A stretch of 64,000 nucleotides of DNA from Cellulomonas sp. KH9 (GTDB lineage Bacteria; Actinomycetota; Actinomycetes; Actinomycetales; Cellulomonadaceae). Below, piece by piece: positions 1-8,331 of the stretch. A model generated the notes under the pieces. It was given only the letters and a program-made list of their open reading frames with translations, was not told the origin of the DNA and did not search any database. Position numbers and translations under genes: made by a program. Each line of letters starts with the position of its first letter. Position 1 is the stretch's first letter. Where the stretch lies: the NCBI RefSeq assembly GCF_900114185.1, contig NZ_FOSE01000003.1, positions 434,001-498,000 of the forward strand, written 5' to 3'.

Positions 1-199
1 CGACCGCGAACACGACCGTGTCGACGCTGAACCGGCGGTGCGTCTGCTCGACGCCGATCCCCGGGAGCAGCGCGGGGTGTGGTGTCCCGACGGTGCTGGG
101 GGAGGTCACCTCCTGCAGGATCCGCGCTGCGCGTGCGCGCTGCGCGGCGGTGCGCGGACCGTCTTCGGTATGCGGGGGTTCCGTGTGCTGGTCGTTCAC
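1..199 (-). CDS. BCCT-type transporter, N-terminal fragment
   Basis: This minus-strand gene starts with GTG at 199 and runs off the left edge; 66 codons are visible. The start is supported by GAGAGG a few bases upstream. The visible protein has a long polar, probably cytoplasmic N-terminus rich in Arg and Ala, then HPALLPGIGVE and RFSVDTVVFAV, where the first membrane helix would begin. That layout resembles the N-terminus of betaine/carnitine/choline (BCCT) family transporters, which import compatible solutes. The membrane core is outside the window, so the family call rests on the N-terminal junction alone. Confidence 0.5.
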   Translation of the reverse strand, partial: MNDQHTEPPHTEDGPRTAAQRARAARILQEVTSPSTVGTPHPALLPGIGVEQTHRRFSVDTVVFAV

Positions 200-409
200 A
201 GCTGCCTCTCGTCGGTGGCCGGGCCACCGAAGAGGGTCACGGCTCGACGCGCGCCGCGCGAGCGATCGGGCCGAAAGTTGCGGAGACCGCGAGCGGGACC
301 GCACGGTGTTGGCACCGCGCGCCGCAGGTGGGTAGAACGCGCGCGTCTGCGCGACGGGGTCAGGCGTAGCCTCGAGCGTCCGTGAGTCCGCCTCGGTAAG
401 GAGTCCTGC

Positions 410-1651
410 GTGAGCTGGGTCGAGCACGCCGTCCTGTGGCAGGTCTACCCGCTCGGCATGACCGGGGCCCCGATCCGGGAGCGCACCCCTGACGACGCCG
501 GGCACCGCCTGCGGCGGCTGGAGCCCTGGCTGGACTACGCCGTCGAGCTGGGGGCGTCCGGGCTGTCGCTCGGGCCCGTCTTCGAGTCGCAGACCCACGG
601 GTACGACAGCACCGACCAGCTCGCGGTCGACCGGCGCCTCGGGGACGACCAGGACTTCGACGCGCTGGTCGCCGCGTGCCGCGAACGCGGTCTGCGGATC
701 GTGCTCGACGGCGTGTTCAACCACGTCGGCGCAGGTCACCCGTACTTCCAGGAGGCGCTGCGGGAAGGCCCCGGCAGCCGCTACGCGTCCTGGTTCCGCA
801 TCGATTGGCACGCACCCGGCGGCCCCCGGGCCGCGGACTTCGAGGGGCACAGCGCCCTGGTCGCGCTGGACCACACCACCCCCGAGGTCGCCGAGTACGT
901 CGCGACCGTCATGCGGCACTGGCTCGCCCGCGGCGTCGACGGCTGGCGGCTCGACGCCGCGTACGCGGTGCCGCCGGAGTTCTGGGCGCGTGTGCTGCCC
1001 GCCGTGCGCGCGGAGCACCCCGACGCGTGGTTCGTCGGCGAGGTCATCCACGGCGACTACACGGAGATCGTCGAGGCGTCCGGCATGGACTCGGTGACGC
1101 AGTACGAGCTGTGGAAGGCGGTGTGGAGCTCTCTGCTGGACCGCAACCTCTTCGAGCTCGACTGGTGCCTGACCCGGCACGACGGGTTCCTCGAGCACTT
1201 CGTCCCCCAGACCAGCGTCGGCAACCACGACGTCACCCGCATCGCCAGCAGGGTCGGCCCCGAGCAGGCCGTCCTCGCGCTCGTCGTGCTCATGACCACC
1301 GGCGGCGTGCCCTCCGTGTACTACGGCGACGAGCAGGCGTTCACGGGCGTGAAGGAGGAGCGGCTCGGCGGCGACGACGCGGTGCGCCCCGCGCTGCCCG
1401 ACGACCCGAGCGGCCTGGCCGCCGAGGGCTGGTGGATGTACCGCGTGCACCAGCAGCTCATCGGCCTGCGTCGCCGCCACCCGTGGCTCGTGCGCGCCCG
1501 CACCGAGAAGGTCGAGCTCAGCAACACGCGCTACGTGTACACGGCGCGGTCGGCGGACGGCACGGAGCACCTCACCGTCGAGCTCGACCTCGACGCGACC
1601 CGGGCCGTCGTCCGCGACCCCGCCGGGACGGTGCTCTTCCAGCACGGCTGA
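410..1651 (+). CDS. GH13 alpha-amylase family protein
   Basis: A 413-residue cytoplasmic enzyme with no signal peptide. Start is GTG at 410, with AAGGAG at 398-403. The four conserved GH13 regions are present in order: DGVFNH (region I), GWRLDAA with the probable nucleophile Asp182, VGEVI with the probable acid/base Glu211, and GNHDVTR with the transition-state stabiliser Asp274. GH13 enzymes hydrolyse or rearrange alpha-glucosidic bonds. The protein is short for the family (about 400 against 500-600 residues), with a compact C-terminal beta domain. Lack of a secretion signal suggests action on imported maltodextrins or storage glucan. Substrate and subfamily cannot be told from sequence alone. 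It is divergent from the transporter at the window edge. Confidence 0.9.
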   Translation: MSWVEHAVLWQVYPLGMTGAPIRERTPDDAGHRLRRLEPWLDYAVELGASGLSLGPVFESQTHGYDSTDQLAVDRRLGDDQDFDALVAACRERGLRIVLDGVFNHVGAGHPYFQEALREGPGSRYASWFRIDWHAPGGPRAADFEGHSALVALDHTTPEVAEYVATVMRHWLARGVDGWRLDAAYAVPPEFWARVLPAVRAEHPDAWFVGEVIHGDYTEIVEASGMDSVTQYELWKAVWSSLLDRNLFELDWCLTRHDGFLEHFVPQTSVGNHDVTRIASRVGPEQAVLALVVLMTTGGVPSVYYGDEQAFTGVKEERLGGDDAVRPALPDDPSGLAAEGWWMYRVHQQLIGLRRRHPWLVRARTEKVELSNTRYVYTARSADGTEHLTVELDLDATRAVVRDPAGTVLFQHG

Positions 1652-1736
1652 CCCGAGGCGTTCACAGGTTCGCGCGCGACACTCGTGCGACCCACCGATG
1701 GGCGTCGAGGTCGACGGAACGGAGGAGGTCGTCACC

Positions 1737-2000
1737 ATGCCGACGCTGCTGCAGCCCGTGAGCCGGGCGCTGGACGGGCTCGTCGAGGCGCACCTGGACG
1801 CGTTCGGGAAGACGTACGTGAAGGCACGCGGTCGGGGCCTCCCACCGCGACGCGCGTACGCCCGGGGGACCGTGGTCGCGCTGCTGCTCGCCCCGGCCCC
1901 GACGATGCGCGGCCCGCGCCGCGAGTGGGCGATCGCCTGCGAGGAGGAGATCGCCGTGGGGCGGGCACGCCAGGTGCTGAACCGGTGGTCGGCTGCGTGA
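1737..2000 (+). CDS. small hypothetical protein (87 aa)
   Basis: Start is ATG at 1737, chosen because a strong GGAGGAGG lies at about 1720-1727 with good spacing; an in-frame ATG at 1698 lacks such a site. The 87-residue product is basic, has no signal peptide or transmembrane segment, and looks mostly helical (a leucine/alanine-rich N-terminal half, a PRR-type basic middle, and a charged final helix). I do not recognise a family. It follows the GH13 gene on the same strand by about 85 bp, but no functional link is visible. Confidence 0.55.
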   Translation: MPTLLQPVSRALDGLVEAHLDAFGKTYVKARGRGLPPRRAYARGTVVALLLAPAPTMRGPRREWAIACEEEIAVGRARQVLNRWSAA

Positions 2001-2175
2001 CCTGCGGCTCGCCGCCCCGGTTCACCGGAGCGTGCACCCAGGGCCGTCGGTGGTGTCGGGGGGTCGATGCCGAGATCACCCGGGGTCGGGGTCCGCTCCC
2101 GTCGTGCACGTCTTGATGTGAAACGCACCAGGCGACCATCGTGGGGCCACTGACGCACGACGCCCAGGAGCGCAC

Positions 2176-2388
2176 ATGAGCGACAGGACGCACTACTGCC
2201 GCGGCGAGCAGGCGCGCGTCGCCGTCAGCGAGTTCGCCGTCCAGGGCGACGGGACGTGGGTGCACGTGACCTCGGCGTCCGCGGCTCACGACGACCAGGG
2301 GTTCTCGATGCTGCCCGGCGCCGGCGGAGTGTGGGTGTACGACGCCGTGGGCGGCTTCGGCCCAGCCGACGGAGAAGTCGACCTGTGA
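2176..2388 (+). CDS. small hypothetical protein upstream of membrane protein
   Basis: A 70-residue protein with AGGAG just before its ATG. It is predicted soluble, with alternating short hydrophobic stretches (WVHVTSASA, GVWVYDAVGGF) that suggest a small beta-sheet fold. The stop codon overlaps the start of the next gene as GTGA (2385-2388), so the two are almost certainly translationally coupled and may work together. No family recognised. Confidence 0.6.
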   Translation: MSDRTHYCRGEQARVAVSEFAVQGDGTWVHVTSASAAHDDQGFSMLPGAGGVWVYDAVGGFGPADGEVDL

Positions 2389-3281
2389 CCGGTGAGCGGC
2401 AGGACGCACCGGACGAGACGCCGACGACCCAGGACGACAGCGACCTGGTGAAGCTCGAGCTCGAAGCCGAGATCGCCTCGTCCGCCGCCTTCGCCGCCGC
2501 GGTGATGGACGCCAGCGCCGGGTCGCTCGAGCGCTCGCGCGCCGGTGCGGACACGGTGCAGAAGTCCGCCACCGCGATCTTCGCGCTCTACACCGGTGCC
2601 CTGACGCTCGCGTTCTCCGTGACCGACCAGCCACTGCCCCTGCGTGGCGCGATCCCCGGGTTGTTCCTCGGCGCGGCGATCGCGCTCGCTGCCGGGTACG
2701 TGGCGTTCCTGGGGAGATCCGCCCCCGTGGAGGCGGACTTCCGTGGCGGGTCGGCCCCGGTACGGGAGATGAAGCGGACGACGTTCTTCACGCGCTGGGT
2801 CAACGAGTCCGTGCTGCGTCGGGGGCACTGGTTGCGCACGGCCGTGTGCGCCCTGCTCATCGGTGTCGCGGCGCTGCCCCTGCCGTTCCTGACGCTGCCC
2901 GAGCAGGTCACCGCGACCTCCGCGCAGTGCCCGGCCGAGACCGACAGGGACGAGGCGAGTGGCGCGTGCCTGCCGACGTGGCCGACGATCCCCGAGGGCA
3001 CAGCCGCTGACGTGACACTTCGGACCGAGCTGTTCGAAGCGCAGGTGGCCGAAGCCGCTGCCGCTCGGGAGAGCGCCCGAGCAGAAGCTCAGCGATCGCC
3101 GGACGACACCGCGTGGGTGCTGGGGTTCACGGGAGCGGGCGTCGTCCTCTGCGTCCTCGCCTTCTTCTGGGACCGGTGGGCACTGGTGCGAGGCCGGCGG
3201 GCGGGCACGACGCGCGGCGGCGCGGACCGTCACGCGGCTGCGCCACCGCTGACGGTGCCGGGCGCCCACGGTGGCGGCTGA
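2385..3281 (+). CDS. four-helix membrane protein of unknown function
   Basis: Start is GTG at 2385 overlapping the upstream stop, with GGAGAAG at 2371-2377. The longer reading from 2256 would run out of frame through the upstream gene and is rejected. The 298-residue product has an acidic N-terminal helix (residues 15-60), two closely spaced membrane helices (about 60-80 and 89-109), a third at 150-171, an extracytoplasmic-looking loop with two cysteines, a short coiled-coil-prone stretch (215-235) and a fourth helix at 243-262, ending in a basic tail. Paired membrane helices with coiled segments are common in small signalling or effector membrane proteins, but I recognise no family. It is coupled to the 70-residue gene upstream. 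Confidence 0.7.
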   Translation: MTGERQDAPDETPTTQDDSDLVKLELEAEIASSAAFAAAVMDASAGSLERSRAGADTVQKSATAIFALYTGALTLAFSVTDQPLPLRGAIPGLFLGAAIALAAGYVAFLGRSAPVEADFRGGSAPVREMKRTTFFTRWVNESVLRRGHWLRTAVCALLIGVAALPLPFLTLPEQVTATSAQCPAETDRDEASGACLPTWPTIPEGTAADVTLRTELFEAQVAEAAAARESARAEAQRSPDDTAWVLGFTGAGVVLCVLAFFWDRWALVRGRRAGTTRGGADRHAAAPPLTVPGAHGGG

Positions 3282-3678
3282 GTCCCGCACGCGCAACGAC
3301 AGGCGGACCGCTGACGAGCACCGCCTCGTCGACGAGGGAGCGGGCGAAGCCATCGCCACGAGGGCCCGCCGGTACCCCCACGGGGGCAGGAGGCTCTCGT
3401 GAGCTTCGGCTGCTTGCTCATCGGCATGGCAGTGGCCTGACGGGCCTGCGGCTCGTCGGGGACGGAGGTCGGCGCGTTGTCGTCCCTGGGCATCAGCGGC
3501 CGGTCCCGGCTCCTCGGCGCCGCCCTCCGACGGGCGCTCCCGCCCGCAGCGTGCCTCGGCTTCCTGGACCTCGCCACGTGGTGTTCCGGCTTGCCCGAGC
3601 GCCCGAACAGCCTGACCCGGAACCACCTGGCCTGTCCTGTTCTCGGGGCGCGCGCCACCGAGGCCTGAGCTGAAGTCG
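3282..3678 (+). other. 397-bp stretch without a convincing gene
   Basis: No reading frame here has both a plausible start and protein-like composition. The frame of the next gene can be traced upstream only to a TGA at 3613-3615. The stretch may hold the decayed 5' part (signal peptide region) of the truncated gene at 3679, but no lipobox or signal sequence could be reconstructed. Confidence 0.4.
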
Positions 3679-3951
3679 ATGATGGAACAGATCGCCGCGA
3701 CCAACGCCGGCATCAGCGCCGACATCGGTGGCACCTTCCGCGTGCGGATCAGCGAGGTCGCGATCACGGGTGAGGGTCAGGCGTCGGCCTCCACGTGCTC
3801 GAACTACGCCGAGGCGTCCTTCGTGGATGCCGACGGTCAGTACACGCCGGAAGAGGCGGGGATGGGTGAGCCCGCACGCAACGTGGACACGTTGCGCGAC
3901 GTCGGCGGCGTCTGGCAGGTCGCGACGAGCGAGTACACCGGCCCGTGCTGA
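3679..3951 (+). pseudogene. truncated hypothetical protein, probably missing its N-terminus
   Basis: The 90 residues from ATG 3679 form a soluble, compact, mainly beta domain with motifs such as DIGGTFRVRISEVAI and TCSNYAEASF and a C-terminal Cys. It begins abruptly with no signal peptide and no clear ribosome-binding site. The same frame is open upstream to the TGA at 3613 and contributes RPELKSM just before the ATG, as if the domain continued further upstream. The stop overlaps the start of the next gene (3945), as in an operon of two exported proteins. I read it as the C-terminal part of a secreted or lipoprotein gene whose 5' end has decayed. An intact short protein is the alternative. 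Confidence 0.45.
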
Positions 3952-4691
3952 ACCGACACGCGCGTGTCGTCGCCGTCTCGTGCCTCGTCGCGCTGACCGT
4001 GCTGGCGCCGCAGCCCGCTCACGCCGCCGGAGGGTTCGGGAACTGGGACACCAACCAGCCACCACCTGCCGCCACCGCCGGCGCCGGCAACGGTGCGGTG
4101 AACGCCGGTGCCACGACCGAGGTGACGGTCAGTAGCGGCGGTTCGACGACGGCCGGCGCACCGTTCTCCTCGACCAGGAGCGTCCCCGTCCCGCGCCGGT
4201 GCTGGTAATGGGCCGGGTACAGCGGTCAGGAGTACGACGAGGTGTGGGGCCCGGACGGCACCGCGTACACGTCCCCGTCGGCCAACGGGTACCTGGAGCC
4301 GAGCCTGTACGACGGGTTCGAGCAGTACCAGTCCGAGACGACCGGACGCTGGTACGCGGCTGAGTGCGCCTCGCACGTCTCACGCGAAGACGCTGCGGCG
4401 TACCGCGCCGCGCACCCGCCGGTGTACGTCCTGCCTGGCACGGACCCGCCACCGACCGACGAGGGCCTGGACCCGCAGTTCCTCGCCGAGGTCGCGTTCG
4501 AGCACATGGAGCTGCCCGTCGGGGTGATCCGCTGGAACCCGTCCCTGGACGGCACCGGTGCCACGGTCGTCAACATGGACACGTTCGTGTGGGTCGAGAA
4601 CGCCGCGACCGAGGTCCAGGTCACCGCCTCGGTGCCCGGGGTGACCTCGACCGTCACCGCCCGGACGAACGCGATGACCTTGCAGGCGTGA
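3945..4691 (+). pseudogene. secreted protein interrupted by an in-frame TAA
   Basis: GTG at 3945 opens a frame with a clear signal peptide (basic start, hydrophobic core, AHAAG cleavage region), then a Pro/Ala/Gly/Thr-rich linker. It stops at TAA 4206-4208, between two Trp codons. The same frame continues after the stop as WAGYSGQEYDEVWG and stays open to 4691, giving about 160 more residues: a Tyr/Glu-rich extracellular domain and a C-terminal beta-like domain ending in TNAMTLQA. Composition and codon use match on both sides, so this is most simply one gene of 248 codons broken by a single nonsense codon. Start overlaps the preceding stop by seven bases. Function unknown; a sequencing error or programmed readthrough are alternatives. 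Confidence 0.6.
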
Positions 4692-4726
4692 CCCGCTGAG
4701 CGACGCGGACGCGCCGGGCCGACGCG

Positions 4727-5326
4727 TCAGCCGGTCGGGTCGGGCCGATCCAGCTCGTAGGACTGCGCTACCTGGAACGTCATGGCCAGCAGGTCGTCTG
4801 CCCCGGCGCGCCATGAATCGGTCTGGGTGAGGTAGACGTAGATCATCGTGTCGCCCCAGAAGACCTGTGAGATGGGGGCCGCTGTCACGTACTGGTCGGA
4901 GGTCGCGCCGACACCCCAGGCGGCGCCGTCGGCCACGTCCGGGTCGAACCGGATGTCCGGCACCCGCACGGGGGACGGCTCGTCACCGTCGATCGCGGCA
5001 CGCACCTGCTGTGCCTTGACGTCGTCCAGCGGGTGCAGCTCCACGACGACGAGCTCGCCGTCGGCGTCGTCGCTGAACGCCTCGCACCTTCCGGTGCCCG
5101 CGCCGTCACGGACGACGATCTGGTCGTCGGACCGCCCCACCGACAGGCCGGTGGCGAGCTCGACGTCGGCGACGGCGATCCCGCACACCAGCGGCGCACC
5201 GGCGGCCACGGCCGACGAGACGGGTGTGGGTGAGGCCGTGCCGGTGGGGCTCGGCCCGCCGGTGCACCCGGCCAGGGCGAGCGCTGCTGCGACGGCGATC
5301 ACGACGGCCCGCTGGTGAGTGGTCAC
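4727..5326 (-). CDS. DUF3558-like lipoprotein
   Basis: GTG start at 5326 overlaps the stop of the 702-residue gene upstream (GTGA, 5323-5326). The 199-residue product has a lipoprotein signal peptide with lipobox ALAGC, a Thr/Pro/Ser-rich tether, and a folded domain with a paired-Cys pattern (VCGIAVADVELATG ... GRCEAFSDD). That pattern resembles DUF3558 lipoproteins of actinobacteria. It would sit on the outer face of the membrane. Last gene of a three-gene minus-strand operon (7734 to 4727). Family assignment is tentative; the lipoprotein nature is clear. Confidence 0.75.
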   Translation of the reverse strand: MTTHQRAVVIAVAAALALAGCTGGPSPTGTASPTPVSSAVAAGAPLVCGIAVADVELATGLSVGRSDDQIVVRDGAGTGRCEAFSDDADGELVVVELHPLDDVKAQQVRAAIDGDEPSPVRVPDIRFDPDVADGAAWGVGATSDQYVTAAPISQVFWGDTMIYVYLTQTDSWRAGADDLLAMTFQVAQSYELDRPDPTG

Positions 5327-7431
5327 TTGATGTTCCCCCACGCCGACCCGAAGGGGTCTCGCACCGTGTTCTGGAGCAACGCCCCGTTGGACAGGTTCGC
5401 GACCCACGCCCTGTAGTCCTCCGACGAACGGTCGAAGCGGGGCGGGTCGGCGCCGTCGACCTTGGCGGTGTCCAGCGGTGCCGTGTACAGCGAGGCGTCC
5501 ACGTTCGCCGCAGCGAAGGCGTCGTCCTCGAGGTAGCCGGACTGCAGCAACGCGTTCAGGACGCTCTCGACGGCGCTCTCCGGGACCTCCTTGTCGAGCA
5601 CCCGGAAGAGCTTCACCTGCTCGGAGGCGTCGACCTTCCCGGCTGCGCTGATCGCCTCGCCCACAGCCTTGTCGAACAGCCACTGCACGTTCTTGTTGTC
5701 GCTGACGTCCGGGATCATCGGCAGGCTCGCGGCCAGGCCCAGCGCGTCGGCGAACGCCGCCTGGCGCGCCTCCCGCAGGTCCTTCTCGTCCTGCGCACCG
5801 GCGTAGCCCTGCTGGACCGTCCACGAGAGCGCTTCGGACGACCTCAGCAGGGTGTTCGAGATCCGGGGGATGTCCCGCCGTCCGGTGATCAGGTCGACAG
5901 GCGCGCCGGGGTGGATCGCCAGCGTCTGGTCCAGGGCGGTCCTCAGGCGCAGGTTCGACGCGACGGCCAGCCCTGCCATCACCACGTCGACGTGTGTACC
6001 GTCCTGCCCCAGCGTCTTCAGCACAGGCGTGAGCAGCTCCTCGTCGAACACCGCCCCGTACGCCTGCCCGGGCCCGTACAGCAGGTCGGACGTCCCGTCG
6101 TTCATCGCACGCCGGTCCAGGACGGCACCGTCGGACAGGTCGTCCACGTCGACAGCGACAGCTTCGAGCAGGTCCATGCCGTAGGTCGCCAGCATCCTGG
6201 CGACGGTCGGTCGCAGGCTCTCGGGCAGGTGCCATCCGGGGTCCTGGGCCTGGAGGAACGCTGCGTCGCGGGCGTCGTGACCGGTGTGCGCGCCGATGAG
6301 CGCGATCGTCTGGGTCGTCAGCCGGGCCGACGTGCGCCCGGTGCTCTCCCGGTCACGCAACGTCATCGTCGCGGCGTCCAGCACCTGGGAGAACGCGCGC
6401 CCGGGGACACGGTCGAGCTCCCAGGTGCGGTTCTCGACGAGGTGCTTCAGCCGTGAGGAGACCTGCAGCTTCTGGTCTCCCACCTGCACCATCTGCTGCT
6501 CACCGGTGACGAACACCCGCTGCGCGGCACCGGGGTCCTTCGCCAGGCCCGCCAGCAACGTGGACAGCGGGTCACGCACCTTGAGCCCGACCGCGTCGTA
6601 CACCCCGGGGCCGTCGTCCGCGTTCGACAGCGGGTTGCCGCGTGACAGCCACATGTCCTCCACGTCGGGACGTGACCGCTCGTCGTCGATCACCGCACCG
6701 GTGACCTCGACGAGGAAGTCGGAGTCCCACCGGCCGGACGTGACCAGCAGTGCCAGGGCGTTCGCGTGGTCCGGCGCCGCCACCGCGTCCGGGTACACGG
6801 CTCGGTTCACCTCGGAGGTGATGTGCCGCACCCACTGCCGTGCGTAGCCCGACGGCAGCGCCAGGTCACCGGTGGCCCGCGTCGCGGTGCCCATCGTGCG
6901 CGCGAGCCCCACCACCGTGCGGGCGTACCAGGCGTCGTCCTGGTCCGAGCCGGCGTGTGCGGAGGACAGCTGCTTCACGGCCTCGGCGAGCTCGCCCACC
7001 GTCAGGCTCTTGGCCAGGGCGGAGGCGAAGTACGGGTCGTCGCGGTACGACTCCAGCAGGTCGACGAGGTCCTCGTCGAGCGGTCCGTCCACCGCGCGCA
7101 GGGCATGCGCCACCCGGTGGGCCATGGTCTGGGCGTGCGCGGGGTCGACGGTCGAGACCAGCGCCTCGTCGAGCATGACGGTCCCGGCCGGCCAGGTCGC
7201 CTCCTGCCCCTCGAGGACCTGCGCGAGCGCCAGGCGGCGCCGCACCCCGGGAAGCTCACCGCGCGCCCAGGCCACCGGCCCGTCCAGCGCCCACGTCCGT
7301 GACGGGTCGAGGTCCAGCCGGTCGAGGTCCGCGCGCAGCAGGTCCCGAGCGTGCAGCACCGTCTCGATGCCCTCCTCGAGCCCTCGCGCGACGTCGGCCA
7401 TCCCGGCGACGTCGATCCGCACCTCAGCCAC
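5323..7431 (-). CDS. large helical protein of the DUF6571 type
   Basis: A 702-residue soluble protein, GTG start at 7431, no signal peptide and no membrane segment. The first ~60 residues (RIDVAGMADVARGLEEGI) form a helical hairpin like the N-terminal helices of WXG/ESX-type proteins. The rest is long and alpha-helical with leucine/alanine heptads and resembles actinobacterial DUF6571 proteins, whose function is unknown. Its neighbours are a small WXG-like protein upstream and a lipoprotein downstream with a 4-bp overlap. The operon may therefore encode a secreted or surface-associated complex. No ESX secretion ATPase is present in the window. The DUF name is from memory of family features. 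Confidence 0.65.
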   Translation of the reverse strand: MAEVRIDVAGMADVARGLEEGIETVLHARDLLRADLDRLDLDPSRTWALDGPVAWARGELPGVRRRLALAQVLEGQEATWPAGTVMLDEALVSTVDPAHAQTMAHRVAHALRAVDGPLDEDLVDLLESYRDDPYFASALAKSLTVGELAEAVKQLSSAHAGSDQDDAWYARTVVGLARTMGTATRATGDLALPSGYARQWVRHITSEVNRAVYPDAVAAPDHANALALLVTSGRWDSDFLVEVTGAVIDDERSRPDVEDMWLSRGNPLSNADDGPGVYDAVGLKVRDPLSTLLAGLAKDPGAAQRVFVTGEQQMVQVGDQKLQVSSRLKHLVENRTWELDRVPGRAFSQVLDAATMTLRDRESTGRTSARLTTQTIALIGAHTGHDARDAAFLQAQDPGWHLPESLRPTVARMLATYGMDLLEAVAVDVDDLSDGAVLDRRAMNDGTSDLLYGPGQAYGAVFDEELLTPVLKTLGQDGTHVDVVMAGLAVASNLRLRTALDQTLAIHPGAPVDLITGRRDIPRISNTLLRSSEALSWTVQQGYAGAQDEKDLREARQAAFADALGLAASLPMIPDVSDNKNVQWLFDKAVGEAISAAGKVDASEQVKLFRVLDKEVPESAVESVLNALLQSGYLEDDAFAAANVDASLYTAPLDTAKVDGADPPRFDRSSEDYRAWVANLSNGALLQNTVRDPFGSAWGNIK

Positions 7432-7443
7432 CGTGCCCGCCCG

Positions 7444-7734
7444 TCACGCGGGTCGTGCCCTGCGGTCGTCACGCGGCACCAGGGCCGGCTCTCGGCTGTG
7501 ACGCAGCTCGATCGCGTCCACGCAGCCGCCCGCCGCCACCGTCGCCGAGTGCTGCGCCTCGACGCAGCCGCCGTAGAACGTCTGCGCCAGCGGGCTGTCC
7601 CAGGCCCCGGCGGACATCGCCCGGTCGACCCGCGCGAACGCCCGACCGACCAGCGCGGCCTGCCGGCGAGCACCCGGCAGCGCCCTTCCCAGCCGCTCGC
7701 GGTACCGGTTCGGCACCTGCTCGTCCTCGGGCAC
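7444..7734 (-). CDS. small WXG100-like protein
   Basis: A 96-residue protein beginning with GTG at 7734 behind GGAGGTGA. It is helical with a central turn containing GAWDSPLAQTFY, reminiscent of the Trp-X-X turn plus aromatic residue seen in WXG100-like helical hairpins. A long charged helix precedes the turn and a Cys-containing helix follows. It sits 12 bp upstream of the 702-residue gene, the usual place for such small partners. I infer a structural or export partner role. The WXG label is approximate because the motif is WDS, not a canonical W-x-G. Confidence 0.6.
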   Translation of the reverse strand: MPEDEQVPNRYRERLGRALPGARRQAALVGRAFARVDRAMSAGAWDSPLAQTFYGGCVEAQHSATVAAGGCVDAIELRHSREPALVPRDDRRARPA

Positions 7735-7786
7735 TTCACCTCCACGGCGATCGGGACCGGCACACTCTACGGGGACGGAACGTCCG

Positions 7787-7990
7787 TTGTGGGTGCCTTC
7801 GGATCAGGCGGGGACGATCCAGTCGTCTCACTCCCAGCTGGACGACTGGCTCTACCGCGGACGCATGGTCGCACTCAAAGCCCAACGTCAGGCCCTCGTC
7901 ATGTTGAGCTTCGCCGTCACGCACAACGTCGTTGCTGACTGGTACCACCGCCGCAGCGAACGGACCTCGGCGCCCGTCTTGGTCGCCTGA
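7787..7990 (+). CDS. short orphan open frame, possibly a gene remnant
   Basis: A 67-codon frame from TTG 7787 between the operon at 7734 (divergent) and the tRNA. It encodes a protein-like sequence (DDWLYRGRMVALKAQRQALV, then SFAVTHNVVADWYHRRSE). Codon third positions are less GC-biased than those of neighbouring genes, hinting at a foreign or decayed origin. There is no clear ribosome-binding site. It occupies much of the 460-bp gap between 7734 and the tRNA. I cannot name a family; it could be the C-terminal remnant of a mobile-element protein or non-coding. Confidence 0.2.
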   Translation: MWVPSDQAGTIQSSHSQLDDWLYRGRMVALKAQRQALVMLSFAVTHNVVADWYHRRSERTSAPVLVA

Positions 7991-8195
7991 ACCCGAACAC
8001 GGAACGACAGCCTCAGCCCCAGCCCTCCGGCCAGGGGCTGCTGGCGCGTGCCCTGGCCGCGCTTCGGTAGTCTGGACCCGCGTCAGACGGGCCGTGCAAG
8101 CCCGCCCGGCGTCGCAAGGGACTGACGAGGGCGCCGACGGACGTACCGATCGTGATCTGCGACGGGTTTTCGACCAGGTTTCCCGCAGGTCCCCT

Positions 8196-8268
8196 GCGCC
8201 TGTAGCTCAGGGGATAGAGCACCGCTCTCCTAAAGCGGGTGTCGGCAGTTCGAATCTGCCCAGGCGCA
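8196..8268 (+). tRNA. tRNA-Arg (anticodon CCT)
   Basis: A complete cloverleaf. The acceptor stem GCGCCTG (8196-8202) pairs with CAGGCGC (8261-8267) and the discriminator is A8268. The anticodon stem CCGCT/AGCGG encloses the loop CTCCTAA, giving anticodon CCT (reads AGG, Arg). The T-arm contains GTTCGAATC. CCA is not encoded. I saw no second copy of the 3' end nearby that would mark an integrated element. Confidence 0.95.
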
Positions 8269-8331
8269 CCGAGTGTCGTCGACGGTCAAGGGCCGGCGCT
8301 CGCGGCTTCCTCCTGGCGCCGCTGATCCTGG

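Noticed and set aside
4206..4208. Stop codon recoding (selenocysteine, pyrrolysine or programmed readthrough)
   Set aside because: The codon is TAA, not TGA or TAG, and no recoding element is evident; nonsense mutation is simpler.
8196..8268. Integrated element attachment site at tRNA-Arg
   Set aside because: No integrase gene and no second copy of the tRNA 3' end were found on either side in this window.
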